This document shows, in pieces, positions 20,256 through 29,621 of a DNA stretch of 64,000 nucleotides (position 1 is its first letter; each line of letters opens with the position of its first letter). Both the position numbers and the translations under genes were made by a program. The DNA is from Mesorhizobium tianshanense (GTDB lineage Bacteria > Pseudomonadota > Alphaproteobacteria > Rhizobiales > Rhizobiaceae): assembly GCF_007830515.1 (NCBI RefSeq), contig NZ_VLKT01000006.1, positions 62,001-126,000 of the forward strand, given 5' to 3'. The notes beneath the pieces were generated by a model. That model had not been told where the DNA came from. It searched no databases and was given only the letters and a program-made list of their open reading frames with translations.

Positions 20256-21104
20256 TCAGATATCAAAGCTGACGACGTGGTCCATCGTCTGCGACGGCAG
20301 AAGCTGGTCCATCTGCCGCGAAGGCTGGTCGCAGCCGGTTTCGCCGACGACGCGGGCCGGCACGCCGGCAACCGTCTTGTTGTGCGGCACCGGCGACAGC
20401 ACCACCGAGCCTGCCGCGATCTTCGAGCAATGGCCGACTTCGATGTTGCCGAGGATCTTGGCGCCGGCGCCGATCAGCACGCCGTAGCGGATCTTGGGAT
20501 GGCGGTCGCCGCCGGCCTTGCCGGTGCCGCCCAGCGTCACGCCGTGCAGGATCGACACGTCGTCCTCGATCACTGCCGTCTGGCCGACGACGAGGCCGGT
20601 GGCGTGGTCGAGGAAGATGCCCTTGCCGATGCGGGCGGCCGGGTTGATGTCGGTCTGGAACACCGAGGACGACCGGCTCTGCAGGTAGAGCGCGAAATCC
20701 TGGCGGCCCTGGTTCCACAGCCAATGCGCCAGCCGGTGCGTCTGGATGGCATGAAAGCCCTTGAAATAGAGCACCGGCATGATGAAGCGGTCGCAGGCCG
20801 GATCGCGGTCGTAATAGGCCTGGATGTCGACACGCACGGTTGCCGCCCAGTCCTTGTCGTCGGCTGCCATCGCCTTGAAGGTCTGGCGGATGAGATCGGA
20901 ACCGATGTCCTGATGGTCGAGCCGCTCGGCCAGGCGATGGATGACCGCTTCCTCCAGGCTTTCCTGGTTGAGGATGGTCGAATACAGGAACGCCGCCAGT
21001 AGCGGATCGCGATTGACCGCCTCCATCGCTTCGTCGCGGATCGAGCGCCAGATCGGGTCGATCGGCTTCACCATGCTGGGGCGGGCAATCGTAACGCTGT
21101 TCAT
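20256..21104 (-). CDS. cysE: Serine O-acetyltransferase
   Basis: CysE transfers acetyl from acetyl-CoA to L-serine, giving O-acetylserine for cysteine synthesis. The 282-residue protein has the N-terminal helical domain (D-P-I-W-x-x-I-R, then R-D-P near 33), the catalytic D-H-A-T-G segment near 165 and the hexapeptide left-handed beta-helix. H-G-V-T-L-G-G-T-G-K at about 185-194 is diagnostic. ATG at 21104 has GGAGACC upstream; the track start at 21149 is too early. The C-terminus ends in the usual I-type residue that contacts cysteine synthase. Upstream a short divergent gap faces the HD-hydrolase gene. Confidence 0.95.
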   Translation of the reverse strand: MNSVTIARPSMVKPIDPIWRSIRDEAMEAVNRDPLLAAFLYSTILNQESLEEAVIHRLAERLDHQDIGSDLIRQTFKAMAADDKDWAATVRVDIQAYYDRDPACDRFIMPVLYFKGFHAIQTHRLAHWLWNQGRQDFALYLQSRSSSVFQTDINPAARIGKGIFLDHATGLVVGQTAVIEDDVSILHGVTLGGTGKAGGDRHPKIRYGVLIGAGAKILGNIEVGHCSKIAAGSVVLSPVPHNKTVAGVPARVVGETGCDQPSRQMDQLLPSQTMDHVVSFDI

Positions 21105-21232
21105 CGGTGGTCTCCGGCCTGCCGGCTTGCCTATTCTCCGGCCGCACATATAAGCCAGATCATAGCAGGGTTGAACTCAATTTTCCTTAGTGCTTTGTCA
21201 AATGGATTTGGTTCACGGAAATTCAAGCGGCA

Positions 21233-21832
21233 ATGGAAAACGAACCCTTGATCGACGAGCCGCTGAAGCGCGAGCTTTCCGCGCTTTACCGGGCCGAAGG
21301 CCGCCACTATCACAACGTCGCCCATATCGAGGCGATGCTGGCGCTGGCCGCCGACTATCGGGCCTCGTTGCACGACCCCGAAGCCGTCGTGGCGGCGATC
21401 TGGTTCCACGACGCCGTCTATGACAGCCGGGCCAAGGACAATGAGGCCAGGAGTGCCGCCCTTGCCAAGAAAAAGCTCGCCGGCCGCGCCGATGCGCAGC
21501 GCCTCGGTCGCATCACGGCGATGATCATCGCCACCGCCACGCATGAATTGCCGCACTTTGACGACGAGAATGCCCTCCGCGACGCAGCCCTGTTCCTCGA
21601 CATGGACCTGGCGATCCTGGGTGCGGCGCCGGATGCCTTCGATGCCTATGAACAGGCGGTCCGCCGTGAATATGGCTGGGTGGAGGAGCCGATGTGGCGC
21701 GCCGGCCGCAGTGCCGTTCTGAAAAGCTTCCTCGCCCGCCCGCAAATCTTCCACACAGAGGAATTCCGGCAGCAGTTCGAACCGCAGGCCAGGCAGAGCA
21801 TGATGCGGTCGATCGAAGCGCTTAAGGCATGA
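21233..21832 (+). CDS. HD-domain metal-dependent phosphohydrolase
   Basis: A 199-residue cytoplasmic protein of the predicted HD phosphohydrolase family. The metal-binding motif is visible as H25-Y-H27-N-x-x-H31 and W-F-H59-D60-A-V-Y-D, with a further T-H-E-L-P-H-F-D-D near 105. The family hydrolyses phosphate esters or nucleotides, but no substrate is established for this group. It is divergently arranged with cysE. Confidence 0.82.
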   Translation: MENEPLIDEPLKRELSALYRAEGRHYHNVAHIEAMLALAADYRASLHDPEAVVAAIWFHDAVYDSRAKDNEARSAALAKKKLAGRADAQRLGRITAMIIATATHELPHFDDENALRDAALFLDMDLAILGAAPDAFDAYEQAVRREYGWVEEPMWRAGRSAVLKSFLARPQIFHTEEFRQQFEPQARQSMMRSIEALKA

Positions 21833-21961
21833 CTTGCGACTGCTGCGGTGCAGATCTTTGAGGCCGGAGGATAGAGGGGGGGCGAAGGATCGCTACAGAT
21901 CGGCTTTTATCCTGAGCCCCTGCATTCTTCAGGTATTGAGCCACCTCAAGCACAGATGTGC

Positions 21962-22729
21962 TCACAGCGGGTTTTCGGCATAGAACTCCAGCACCCGCTG
22001 CTTGAAGGTCTTGTCGCCGACGGCCAGCATATGGTCGCGGCCTTCGATGTGAAAGGCCGTTGCATTCGGCATCAAGGCGGCGAGTTCCTCGGGCGAACCG
22101 CCGATATCGTCCTTGGTGCCGACGGCAATCAAGGTCGGCTGGGCGATGCGCGCAATGTCGGCCTCGGCCAGCAATTCCCGCGAGGTGGCGATGCAGGCAG
22201 CCAGCGCGCGGCGGTCGCTGCGGGTCTGGTCGGCGAAGGCGCGAAACGAGCGGCCGCGCGGATGGCTGTTGGTATCAGGATCGTCGGCCAGAAGGGCGGC
22301 GGCAATCGGATCCCAGTCGCCGACGCCGTCGACCATGCCGATGCCGAGACCGCCGAAGACCAGCGTCGCCACCTTGTCCGGGTCGGAAAGCGCCAGAAAC
22401 GCCGATATCCGCGCGCCCATCGAATAGCCCATGACATGGGCGCGTTCGATGCCGAGATGGTTCAGCAGCGCCGCCCCGTCGGAAGCCATTTTCGCGGGCG
22501 TATAATCGACCTCTTGATAGCTCTTCGACGACGCGCCATGGCCGCGATTGTCGAAGGCGATGGCGCGGTAGCCGGCATCGTTCAGCGTCTTGAACCAGCC
22601 GGGCGACACCCAGTTGACGTAATGGGTCGAGGCAAAGCCGTGGATCATGAGCACCGGATCGCCCTGCCCCGATGCCGGCTGGCGATCGAGGAAGGCAAGG
22701 TCAAAGCCGTCATGGGAGAAAGACTGCAC
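21962..22729 (-). CDS. Alpha/beta hydrolase
   Basis: The 255-residue hydrolase has the oxyanion H-G-F at 30-32 and the nucleophile elbow G-Y-S-M-G at 101-105, with Ser103 as nucleophile. The acid lies in the T-K-D-D-I-G region near 206, and the histidine is in the G-R-D-H-M near 234. The GTG at 22729 begins V-Q-S-F-S-H-D-G. It lies 15 bases downstream of the DUF192 gene on the same strand, so they probably form an operon. The substrate is unknown; esterase or lactonase activity is the safe guess. Confidence 0.85.
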   Translation of the reverse strand: MQSFSHDGFDLAFLDRQPASGQGDPVLMIHGFASTHYVNWVSPGWFKTLNDAGYRAIAFDNRGHGASSKSYQEVDYTPAKMASDGAALLNHLGIERAHVMGYSMGARISAFLALSDPDKVATLVFGGLGIGMVDGVGDWDPIAAALLADDPDTNSHPRGRSFRAFADQTRSDRRALAACIATSRELLAEADIARIAQPTLIAVGTKDDIGGSPEELAALMPNATAFHIEGRDHMLAVGDKTFKQRVLEFYAENPL

Positions 22730-22744
22730 CGCGGCTGGTCCTGG

Positions 22745-23269
22745 TCAGTCGGCGTCGGCGTTGGGCGCCGTGCTGATCGCCGGGTGACGCAGCAGGTCGC
22801 CGTCCTCGATGCCGCCCCTGGCTGCGGTGCCCGCCTTGAGCTCGAGCACGAAGCGAACCGGCTCGCCGGGCGAGATCATCGCCTCGGACTGCGGCTCGCC
22901 TTGCTTGATCGCCCGGATCTTGCCGTCCTGGCCGACGAAGATCAGGTCGAGCGGCATCGGCGTGTTCTTCATCCAGAAGCCCACATCCCGAACCTCCTCG
23001 AACACGAACAGCATGCCATGATCGTCGGCCATCTCCTCGCGAAACATCAGGCCGGCCGCGCGCTCGGCGGAGGTGTCGGCGATTTCGATTGAAAACGAGC
23101 GCTCACCGGATTTCGTCACCGCGACCAGCGGTTGCGGGTCGACGGCAAGGATCATCGCCCGGCTGTCTGCCGAAGCCAGTTGCTGCGAATGGAAGAAAGC
23201 GCCTGTGGCAACGACAAAAGCGATCGCGGCGCAGACTACGCCCGTGGTCAGCCAGTTCCTGTGAGTCAT
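22745..23269 (-). CDS. DUF192 family exported protein
   Basis: The 174-residue protein has an N-terminal membrane or signal segment (about 8-28). The DUF192 domain shows E-R-A-x-G-L-M-F-R at 68-76, H-G-M-L-F-V-F near 83 and F-W-M-K-N-T-P-M-P-L-D-L-I-F near 96. All are family hallmarks. The function of DUF192 is unsettled. The ATG is clear and opens the probable operon with the alpha/beta hydrolase. Confidence 0.88.
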   Translation of the reverse strand: MTHRNWLTTGVVCAAIAFVVATGAFFHSQQLASADSRAMILAVDPQPLVAVTKSGERSFSIEIADTSAERAAGLMFREEMADDHGMLFVFEEVRDVGFWMKNTPMPLDLIFVGQDGKIRAIKQGEPQSEAMISPGEPVRFVLELKAGTAARGGIEDGDLLRHPAISTAPNADAD

Positions 23270-23382
23270 TCAAAATCCTCGGCCGGAAATCGTCCTGGAC
23301 CATGATCCCGAACATACGGTTCGGAAAAGATCATGGTCAAGCAAAGCACCAGCTCCCGTTCCGATTCGATCGGGATTGGGTC

Positions 23383-23976
23383 CTAATGCGAGACCGGCAA
23401 GGTACCCATATCCGGGTGGATTTCGGCAGCCATAAGGCCTTTGTCGCCGCGCCCGAAGCGGACCAGCACGACCTGCCCCGGCCTGAGCTCGGTGATGCCG
23501 TAGCGGCGCAGCGTCTCCATATGGACGAAAATGTCCTCGGTGCCCTCGCCCCGGGTCAGGAAACCGAACCCCTTGGTGCGGTTGAACCATTTCACCAGCG
23601 CCCGTTCGAGGCCGCTTTCCGGCGTCACCGAGACATGGGTGCGCTGCTCCTGCATCTCCGCTGGATGGACCGCCGTGGTGACATCCATGGAGAGTACCCG
23701 GAACGCCTGCAATCCACGCTCGCCCTGCTTGACGAGGCAGACGACGCGGGCACCTTCCAGAGCGGTCTGGAAACCGTCCCTTCGAAGACACGTCACATGG
23801 AGGAGAATATCGCCGGAGGAGCCGTCATCGGGAAGAATGAAACCGTAGCCCTTGGCCACGTCGAACCATTTGATGGCGCCCGCAATCTCGACAAGATCGG
23901 CCGCATCGCCGCCCTCGTCTCGATTCAAGGCGTTATCGGTTCCGTCCCGCCCCATGAAAGAGGCTTTTTCCCCCAT
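23383..23976 (-). CDS. Protein with two cold-shock domains
   Basis: The product is 197 residues and carries two cold-shock domains. In the first (about 33-98) the RNA motifs are K-G-Y-G-F-I and D-I-L-L-H-V. In the second (about 128-190) they are K-G-F-G-F-L and D-I-F-V-H-M. Both bind single-stranded nucleic acid in the usual fold, and the acidic linker separates them. Doubled CSD proteins of this size are typical of rhizobia. ATG at 23976 follows a G-rich stretch; the next in-frame ATG at 23955 would also work. A role as RNA chaperone is likely. Confidence 0.88.
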   Translation of the reverse strand: MGEKASFMGRDGTDNALNRDEGGDAADLVEIAGAIKWFDVAKGYGFILPDDGSSGDILLHVTCLRRDGFQTALEGARVVCLVKQGERGLQAFRVLSMDVTTAVHPAEMQEQRTHVSVTPESGLERALVKWFNRTKGFGFLTRGEGTEDIFVHMETLRRYGITELRPGQVVLVRFGRGDKGLMAAEIHPDMGTLPVSH

Positions 23977-24195
23977 AAGAACGCCCCCCCTTTTTCCAAG
24001 AACACCGCAACTGATTCTTGACGTCAGATTAACACTGCGGATTCCGGTGTGTGCAAGACCTGACGTGCCTTTTTTCACGGTTCATTGCGGGAATACCGGA
24101 TTTGTTGTTTGCCGGCACGACCGGTTATCGGCAATTGCCCTTTGGCCGGGTGGCCCCTATGTTCCGCCGCAACGCAACATTTCGAGGAAAATCAC

Positions 24196-24636
24196 ATGCG
24201 CTACCTCCACACCATGGTCCGCGTCGCCGACATCGATGCATCGCTCGATTTCTACTGCAACAAGCTTGGCCTCAAGGAAGTGCGCCGCCACGAAAACGAA
24301 CAGGGGCGCTATACGCTGATCTTCCTCGCCGCTTCCGAAGACGAGCAAAGCGGCATCGCCGACAAGGCGCCGCTGATCGAGCTCACCTACAATTGGGACC
24401 CGGAAGACTATAAGGGCGGCCGCAATTTCGGCCACCTCGCCTATGAGGTCGACGACATCTACGCCACCTGCCAGCAGCTGATGGACAAGGGCGTCACCAT
24501 CAACCGGCCGCCGCGCGACGGCAACATGGCCTTCGTCAAGTCGCCGGACGGCATCTCGATCGAGCTTTTGCAGAAGGGCCCGGCCAAGGCCAAGGCCGAG
24601 CCCTGGGCCTCGATGGCGAATACCGGAAGCTGGTAG
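24196..24636 (+). CDS. gloA: Lactoylglutathione lyase (glyoxalase I)
   Basis: GloA converts the hemithioacetal of methylglyoxal and glutathione to S-lactoylglutathione, detoxifying methylglyoxal. The 146-residue protein has the single-domain glyoxalase fold with metal ligands H5, E62, H80 and E123 all in place ([23 protein letters not shown]). The short, nickel-type E. coli-like length fits. ATG at 24196 is chosen over earlier in-frame codons because it gives the canonical start; GAGGAAAATCAC precedes it. Cytoplasmic. No operon partners are evident. Confidence 0.93.
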   Translation: MRYLHTMVRVADIDASLDFYCNKLGLKEVRRHENEQGRYTLIFLAASEDEQSGIADKAPLIELTYNWDPEDYKGGRNFGHLAYEVDDIYATCQQLMDKGVTINRPPRDGNMAFVKSPDGISIELLQKGPAKAKAEPWASMANTGSW

Positions 24637-24767
24637 CCGGTCACGTCATTTTGAGTGGATGTGGCGTTCCGTAAGATGACACATCTGTCCAGCTATGGCG
24701 CCAGCCTCGCAAGGTTGTTTGCGCATGACTCCGATTTTTCAGGGTCATGCACCAGGAGAACTCATTC

Positions 24768-25058
24768 ATGCCGACCAGCCATGCCGATGTCGCCACCGAA
24801 CATGCCAGCCGCTATCTGCAGCAGCTTTGCAAGCATTGGGCGCACAAGTTTCCCGTCGAATTCGATCCAAACCACGGGACAATCGATCTCTCACTGGGTC
24901 GCACGGTTCTGGACGGCGACGCGGCAGCGCTCCACATCGCGGTGACGGCCGACGAAGCCGGCTCGCTGGAGCGCCTGGAAACGGTCGTCGCCGACCACAT
25001 CAAACGCTTCGCTTTCCGCGAAGAACTGACGTTCGATTGGCAAAAAGCTCCGGCGTAA
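24768..25058 (+). CDS. DUF2218 family protein
   Basis: A 96-residue cytoplasmic protein starting M-P-T-S-H-A-D-V-A-T-E-H-A-S-R-Y-L and ending in an F-R-E-E-L-T-F-x-W region, both typical of DUF2218. Many relatives lie next to siderophore or iron genes; none is present here, so context gives no clue. The ATG at 24768 has AGGAGA upstream and beats the earlier ATG at 24747. It converges on the DUF1697 gene 12 bases away. Confidence 0.82.
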   Translation: MPTSHADVATEHASRYLQQLCKHWAHKFPVEFDPNHGTIDLSLGRTVLDGDAAALHIAVTADEAGSLERLETVVADHIKRFAFREELTFDWQKAPA

Positions 25059-25070
25059 GCGAAGCGGCAG

Positions 25071-25637
25071 TCAGTTGCCGGTTTGGTCAGCCTGACCAGC
25101 CATCTCCAGCAGCGCCAGCACCGTGCGCCAGTTGCGGGCGGTGCCGGGCACTTTCAGCGTGCGTGGGATGAGGTTGGCAAACACCGATTTGCCGAGGCCT
25201 TCCGGTGCGTGCAGGTAAAGCACGTCGCCTTTGATCTCGAAGCGTTCGGGACCGGTGCATTTTTCGGACAGCCGTGCGATCTCGTCGGCGCTCGGCTCGC
25301 GCTCCAGCGCAAAAGCGTGGAGCTTGGTCTGCTCCTCGGCGACCTCTGGATAGGGATTTTGAGCCACCAGACGCTCGAACCAGCCGAGATCGCGCACCAT
25401 GATGCGCGAGTGAAATCCCCATTTCTCCTCGAAGGCCGCTTCCAGCCGTCTGGTCAGCGTGACCGCAGCGCCCTTTGCCGACCGGAACACGACGTTGCCG
25501 CTCTGCACATAGGTGGCGACGTCGGCAAAGCCGAGCTGCTCGAAGAATGCTCTCAGCTCCGCCATCTTGACGATGCGGTTGCCGCCGACATTGATGCCGG
25601 AAAACAGCGCAACGAAGGTTTTCGCTTGGGCACTCAT
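25071..25637 (-). CDS. DUF1697 family protein
   Basis: The 188-residue protein opens with T-F-V-A-L-F-S-G-I-N-V-G-G-N-R-I-V-K-M, continues F-F-E-Q-L-G-F and Y-V-Q-S-G-N-V-V-F, and ends near R-T-L-K-V-P-G-T-A-R-N-W-R-T-V. These are the DUF1697 hallmarks. The family function is unknown. It sits ten bases downstream of ilvA on the same strand and is probably cotranscribed with it. The ATG at 25637 is used because it lies directly before the domain. Confidence 0.85.
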   Translation of the reverse strand: MSAQAKTFVALFSGINVGGNRIVKMAELRAFFEQLGFADVATYVQSGNVVFRSAKGAAVTLTRRLEAAFEEKWGFHSRIMVRDLGWFERLVAQNPYPEVAEEQTKLHAFALEREPSADEIARLSEKCTGPERFEIKGDVLYLHAPEGLGKSVFANLIPRTLKVPGTARNWRTVLALLEMAGQADQTGN

Positions 25638-25647
25638 ATTTGGGCGC

Positions 25648-26904
25648 TCATATGATGAACCCGGCCAGGGTCTCATTGTCGGTGATATCCTGATACTGCA
25701 CGCCCTCGGCCTCGAAATTGGCGTTGAGCAGCTCGAAATTGCGGCGGTCCTTGGTTTCGATGCCGATCAGCACCGAACCGAAATTGCGCGCCGATTTCTT
25801 CAGATATTCGAAGCGGGCGATGTCGTCGTCGGGCCCCAGCATTTCGAGGAAGTCGCGCAGCGCGCCCGGCCGCTGCGGAAAGCGAATGATGAAGTATTTT
25901 TTCAGCCCCTCGAAGCGCAGCGCCCTTTCCTTCACGTCCGGCAGCCGCTCGAAATCGAAATTGCCGCCCGAAACCACCGCCACGATGGTCTTGCCCCTGA
26001 TCTCCTTCTTCGAAAAATCCTTCAGCGCGTCGATCGCCAGTGCGCCGGCCGGCTCGAGCACCACGCCTTCGACATTCAGCATCTCGATCATGGTCGCGCA
26101 GAGCCGGTTTTCCGGGATCAGCCGCACCGCATCAGCGGCAAACGCCTTGAGATGCCGCAACGGTTCGCGGCCGATCTCGGCCACCGCCGCGCCATCGACG
26201 AAATTGTCGACCCTGGCGAGCTTGATCCGCTTTCCGGTAGCGAGGCTCTCGCTCAGGCTTGGCGCACCGGCCGGCTCACAGAAGACGAAGCGCGTGTCGC
26301 GGCGCTGGTCGGCGAAATAATGCGTCACTCCCGCGGCCAGGCCGCCACCGCCAACCGGCAGCATGACGATGTCGGGCATGCGCGCGCCAGGCATCTGGTC
26401 TGATATCTCGTAGGCGACGGTCGCCTGCCCCTCGATGATGTCCCTGTGGTCGAAGGGCGGCACCATATGCGCGCCAGCACTTTCGGTGAATTCGAAGGCG
26501 GCGCGGTAGCAGTCGTCGAAAAAGTCGCCGACCAGCCTGATCTCGACGAATTCGCCGCCGAACAGCCGCGTCTTGTCGATCTTCTGCTGCGGCGTCGTCA
26601 CCGGCATGAACACCACGCCCTTTTTTCCGAAATGACGGCAGACGAAGGCAAAGCCCTGCGCATGGTTGCCGGCGGAAGCGCAGACGAACAGTTCGGCATC
26701 GTTGCCGGCTTCGAGCGCCTTGCGGAAGAAGTTGAAGGCGCCCCTGATCTTGTAGGAGCGCACCGGCGACAGATCCTCGCGCTTCAGCAGCACGCGCGCG
26801 CCGGTCTTCTTCGACAGATAGTCGTTTTCCTGCAGCGGCGTCTCCGGAAAAATCCGGCGGATCGCGGCGGCGGCGGCAGCGACGCGGGAGGAAAAACTGG
26901 TCAT
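25648..26904 (-). CDS. ilvA: Threonine ammonia-lyase (threonine dehydratase)
   Basis: IlvA deaminates L-threonine to 2-oxobutanoate with pyridoxal phosphate, the first step to isoleucine. The 418-residue protein has the PLP lysine in S-Y-K-I-R-G-A-F-N (K52), the glycine-rich loop C-A-S-A-G-N-H-A-Q-G near 94 and G-G-G-G-L near 197. A C-terminal ACT-like segment (about 333-410) probably mediates feedback by isoleucine. ATG at 26904 gives a conventional N-terminus. The length suits the short form with one ACT domain. The downstream DUF1697 gene follows after ten bases. Confidence 0.93.
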   Translation of the reverse strand: MTSFSSRVAAAAAAIRRIFPETPLQENDYLSKKTGARVLLKREDLSPVRSYKIRGAFNFFRKALEAGNDAELFVCASAGNHAQGFAFVCRHFGKKGVVFMPVTTPQQKIDKTRLFGGEFVEIRLVGDFFDDCYRAAFEFTESAGAHMVPPFDHRDIIEGQATVAYEISDQMPGARMPDIVMLPVGGGGLAAGVTHYFADQRRDTRFVFCEPAGAPSLSESLATGKRIKLARVDNFVDGAAVAEIGREPLRHLKAFAADAVRLIPENRLCATMIEMLNVEGVVLEPAGALAIDALKDFSKKEIRGKTIVAVVSGGNFDFERLPDVKERALRFEGLKKYFIIRFPQRPGALRDFLEMLGPDDDIARFEYLKKSARNFGSVLIGIETKDRRNFELLNANFEAEGVQYQDITDNETLAGFII

Positions 26905-27224
26905 GGCAAGATCACCCCGGATCGCATGTCGTTGTGTGGGCAACGCAGCGTGCATTTGGTTTGCCACGACGCGATGGTCACAAACTTAGCACACGCCGCG
27001 TGCGTTTGATCCCCGCCTATTGCGTATCCAGACGTGCTCGGCATCCGTCTCAAGACCTTCTCCAACATCCCGGCCTTCCTTCCGCCGTTCTGGCTTTCGC
27101 GCAACAGTGCGATGGCTGTCGCGAGGCGCTGAACGCTTTTCAACTGGACACGACTTACTTCTGCCGCACTTCGGCTGTCCGGGAGGGGTCGCGGAGGTTG
27201 GATAGGCCTTTCGGCCGGAGTGGA
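26905..27224. other. Divergent intergenic region between ilvA and the lipoprotein gene
   Basis: These 320 bases contain no gene I can support. The stretch 27137-27172, with AACTGGAC followed by a CTCTGCC-like element, resembles the leader of the second lipoprotein gene at about 28345-28375. The leader may therefore have been duplicated with the gene. Promoters for both flanking genes must lie here, but no clear box is visible. Confidence 0.35.
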
Positions 27225-28301
27225 ATGTCAGAGTTGAAGAAGATTTGCATCCTTGTCCTTGCCTTGCTCGTTGCCGGCTGCGGCGGCCGGCCAACCGAGG
27301 AACTGCTCGGCAGCGCCATGGTGTCCGCGCCGGTGACGGAAATCGCCGGCAACCACTCGATCTTCATCGCCACGACGCGCAAGCGCTCCGACGACCCCAG
27401 CAAGGTTTTCGACCGCGAGCGCTCGGCCACGCTGAACTATGCCCGCGCCAACGTCACCGTGCCGGGAATCCACGAAACCGGCCGAATCGAGCGGCGCTCG
27501 CGCGGCAAGTCGAACGACCCGGCCAAATACTTCATGGCCTCCGATGTCGTCGGCTACGACACCGCGCCGCAATTCTCCAGCGCGCTCAGCGCCGACATCG
27601 CCGCGCGCGGCGGCCGCGTCATGGTCTTCGTCCATGGCTACAACACCGGCTTCGACGCCGCCGTCTACCGCGTCACCCAGATCGCCCATGATTCCGGCTA
27701 CCCGGGCACGCCGGTGCTGTTTTCCTGGGCGTCGGGCGCCAAGACCAGGGACTATGTCTACGACAGGGAAAGCGCCAGTGCTGCCCGCGACCAGCTGGAA
27801 GTGACGCTGAGGATGCTTGCGCAGACCGGCGCGCGGCGCATCGACATCGTCGCCCATTCGCTGGGAACCTGGGTCACCATGGAAGCGCTGCGCCAGCTCG
27901 CCATCAACGGCGACCGCGATCTCAGCGGCAAGCTCGGCGACGTGGTGCTGGCCTCACCCGATATCGATGTCGACGTGTTCAAGAGCCAGATGCGCCGCTA
28001 CGGCAAGCCGAACAAGCCCTTCATCCTGCTGCTGTCCGACGACGACCGGGCGCTGCGGCTCTCCGGCCTGATCGCCGGCTCGCGGCCGCGCGTCGGCGAC
28101 TACAAGGACGCGGCCGACCTCGCCGATTACGGCGTGAGCGTCGTCGATCTCTCCAGCGTCAAGGGATCGGATCGCTTCAATCACACCAAATTCGCCGACA
28201 ACCCCGAGCTGGTGAAGATGATCGGCCAGCGGCTGCGCGAGGATGACGGATTTGCCAGCGACCGCGAGGTGACCGACCGCATCAGCCTGCTCGGGCAGTA
28301 A
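27225..28301 (+). CDS. Lipoprotein alpha/beta hydrolase (DUF900-like), copy 1
   Basis: The 358-residue protein has a lipoprotein signal ending V-A-G-C19, so it should be anchored in a membrane. The body is a serine hydrolase of the DUF900 type: F-V-H-G-Y-N near 138, V-L-F-S-W-A-S-G near 164, and the nucleophile A-H-S-L-G at 210-214 (Ser212). Asp and His come from the A-S-P-D-I-D and the N-H-T-K-F regions. The ATG at 27225 follows CCGGAGTGGA. It is a close tandem paralogue of the next gene. The substrate is unknown. Confidence 0.85.
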   Translation: MSELKKICILVLALLVAGCGGRPTEELLGSAMVSAPVTEIAGNHSIFIATTRKRSDDPSKVFDRERSATLNYARANVTVPGIHETGRIERRSRGKSNDPAKYFMASDVVGYDTAPQFSSALSADIAARGGRVMVFVHGYNTGFDAAVYRVTQIAHDSGYPGTPVLFSWASGAKTRDYVYDRESASAARDQLEVTLRMLAQTGARRIDIVAHSLGTWVTMEALRQLAINGDRDLSGKLGDVVLASPDIDVDVFKSQMRRYGKPNKPFILLLSDDDRALRLSGLIAGSRPRVGDYKDAADLADYGVSVVDLSSVKGSDRFNHTKFADNPELVKMIGQRLREDDGFASDREVTDRISLLGQ

Positions 28302-28426
28302 GGTGTTCGTCGTGCCTGTTCACGATTGCAGCAGCATCGGATCACTTTGAACTGGACCAGGCCGGCCTCTGCCTCTATCGAAACAGCCAAGGACGTCATA
28401 CGGTTGACGTCCCTTCGGGAGCCTGC

Positions 28427-29593
28427 GTGACCGTGCGTTCGAAGATATTCCTCGTCGTTGCGCTCGCGCTCGCTGTCACCGGCTGCGCCGGTCGGAAGAC
28501 ACACGACCTTCTCAACACGACGGCTGTCACGGTGCCTGCCTCCGACATCGCTGCCACGCATGAGATCTTCGTCGCCACCACCCGGAAGAAAGCCACAACC
28601 GATCCGCGGCAGGTGTTCGACGGCAATCGCTCGCTGACCACCAGCTTCGCCCGCGTCGACGTGACGGTTCCAAAAGTCCATCAGGTCGGTGCCATCGAGC
28701 GGGTCAAGGGCTCCGCCAACAGCAACCCGGCGAAGGACTTCACCGCAACGAACGTCGCCTTCTATGAAGGCGCTCCGCAATTCGCCAAGGCGGTCGGCTC
28801 CGACATCGCCATGCGCGGTGAACGCGCGCTGGTTTTCGTGCACGGCTTCAACAACGGTTTCGACGACGGCGTCTACCGGCTGACGCAGATCGCGCACGAC
28901 ACGAAATATCCCGGCACGCCGGTGCTGTTCTCATGGGCATCGAGCGGTAAGACCACAGGCTATATCTACGACAAGGAAAGCGCCAACGCCGCGCGCGACG
29001 ATCTCGAAGCGACGCTGCGCATGCTGGCCAAGACGCGGGTCAAGAGCATCGACATCATAGCCCATTCGATGGGGACCTGGGTGACGATGGAGGCGCTGCG
29101 CCAGCTTGCCATCACCGGCGACCGCGATCTCGACGACAAGCTTGGTTACGTCATCCTTGCCTCGCCCGACATCGATGTCGACGTGTTCAAGAAGCAGATG
29201 ATCCGCTACGGCAAGCCCGACAAGCCTTTCGCCATCCTGCTTTCGGGCGACGATCGCGCCCTCAGACTCTCCTCCCTGATCTCCGGCGACAAGCCGCGCG
29301 TCGGCGACTACGGCGATGCGGCCGACCTCGCCAGCTATGGCGTGTCGGTGGTCGACCTGACCAAGACCAAAGGCGGCGACCGGCTGAACCACGCCAAATT
29401 CGCCGATAACCCGTTCCTGGTGCAGTTGCTCGGCGACCGGCTGCGCGCCCCGGCCGGCCTGGCATCGGAAGAAGCCAATCCGGCGCAGCCGATCGACAAT
29501 CTCGGCCAAGGCATCGGCAAGGCCGTCGGCTCCGTCGCCGAGATCGTCATCACCACGCCGTTCAGGGTGCTGACCATCGCCACCGGCGGATAA
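28427..29593 (+). CDS. Lipoprotein alpha/beta hydrolase (DUF900-like), copy 2
   Basis: At 388 residues this is the tandem partner of the preceding gene. Lipobox V-T-G-C20, H-G-F-N in place of H-G-Y-N, the nucleophile A-H-S-M-G (Ser214), and identical stretches such as A-S-P-D-I-D-V-D-V-F show close paralogy. It has an extra C-terminal tail of about 40 residues ending in F-R-V-L-T-I-A-T-G-G. GTG at 28427 with GGGAG upstream is the start. The 125-base gap between the two genes lacks a terminator, so cotranscription is possible. Function unknown. Confidence 0.85.
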   Translation: MTVRSKIFLVVALALAVTGCAGRKTHDLLNTTAVTVPASDIAATHEIFVATTRKKATTDPRQVFDGNRSLTTSFARVDVTVPKVHQVGAIERVKGSANSNPAKDFTATNVAFYEGAPQFAKAVGSDIAMRGERALVFVHGFNNGFDDGVYRLTQIAHDTKYPGTPVLFSWASSGKTTGYIYDKESANAARDDLEATLRMLAKTRVKSIDIIAHSMGTWVTMEALRQLAITGDRDLDDKLGYVILASPDIDVDVFKKQMIRYGKPDKPFAILLSGDDRALRLSSLISGDKPRVGDYGDAADLASYGVSVVDLTKTKGGDRLNHAKFADNPFLVQLLGDRLRAPAGLASEEANPAQPIDNLGQGIGKAVGSVAEIVITTPFRVLTIATGG

Positions 29594-29621
29594 GCGGCGT
29601 GGGCTCGCGCCTTGGCCGATG

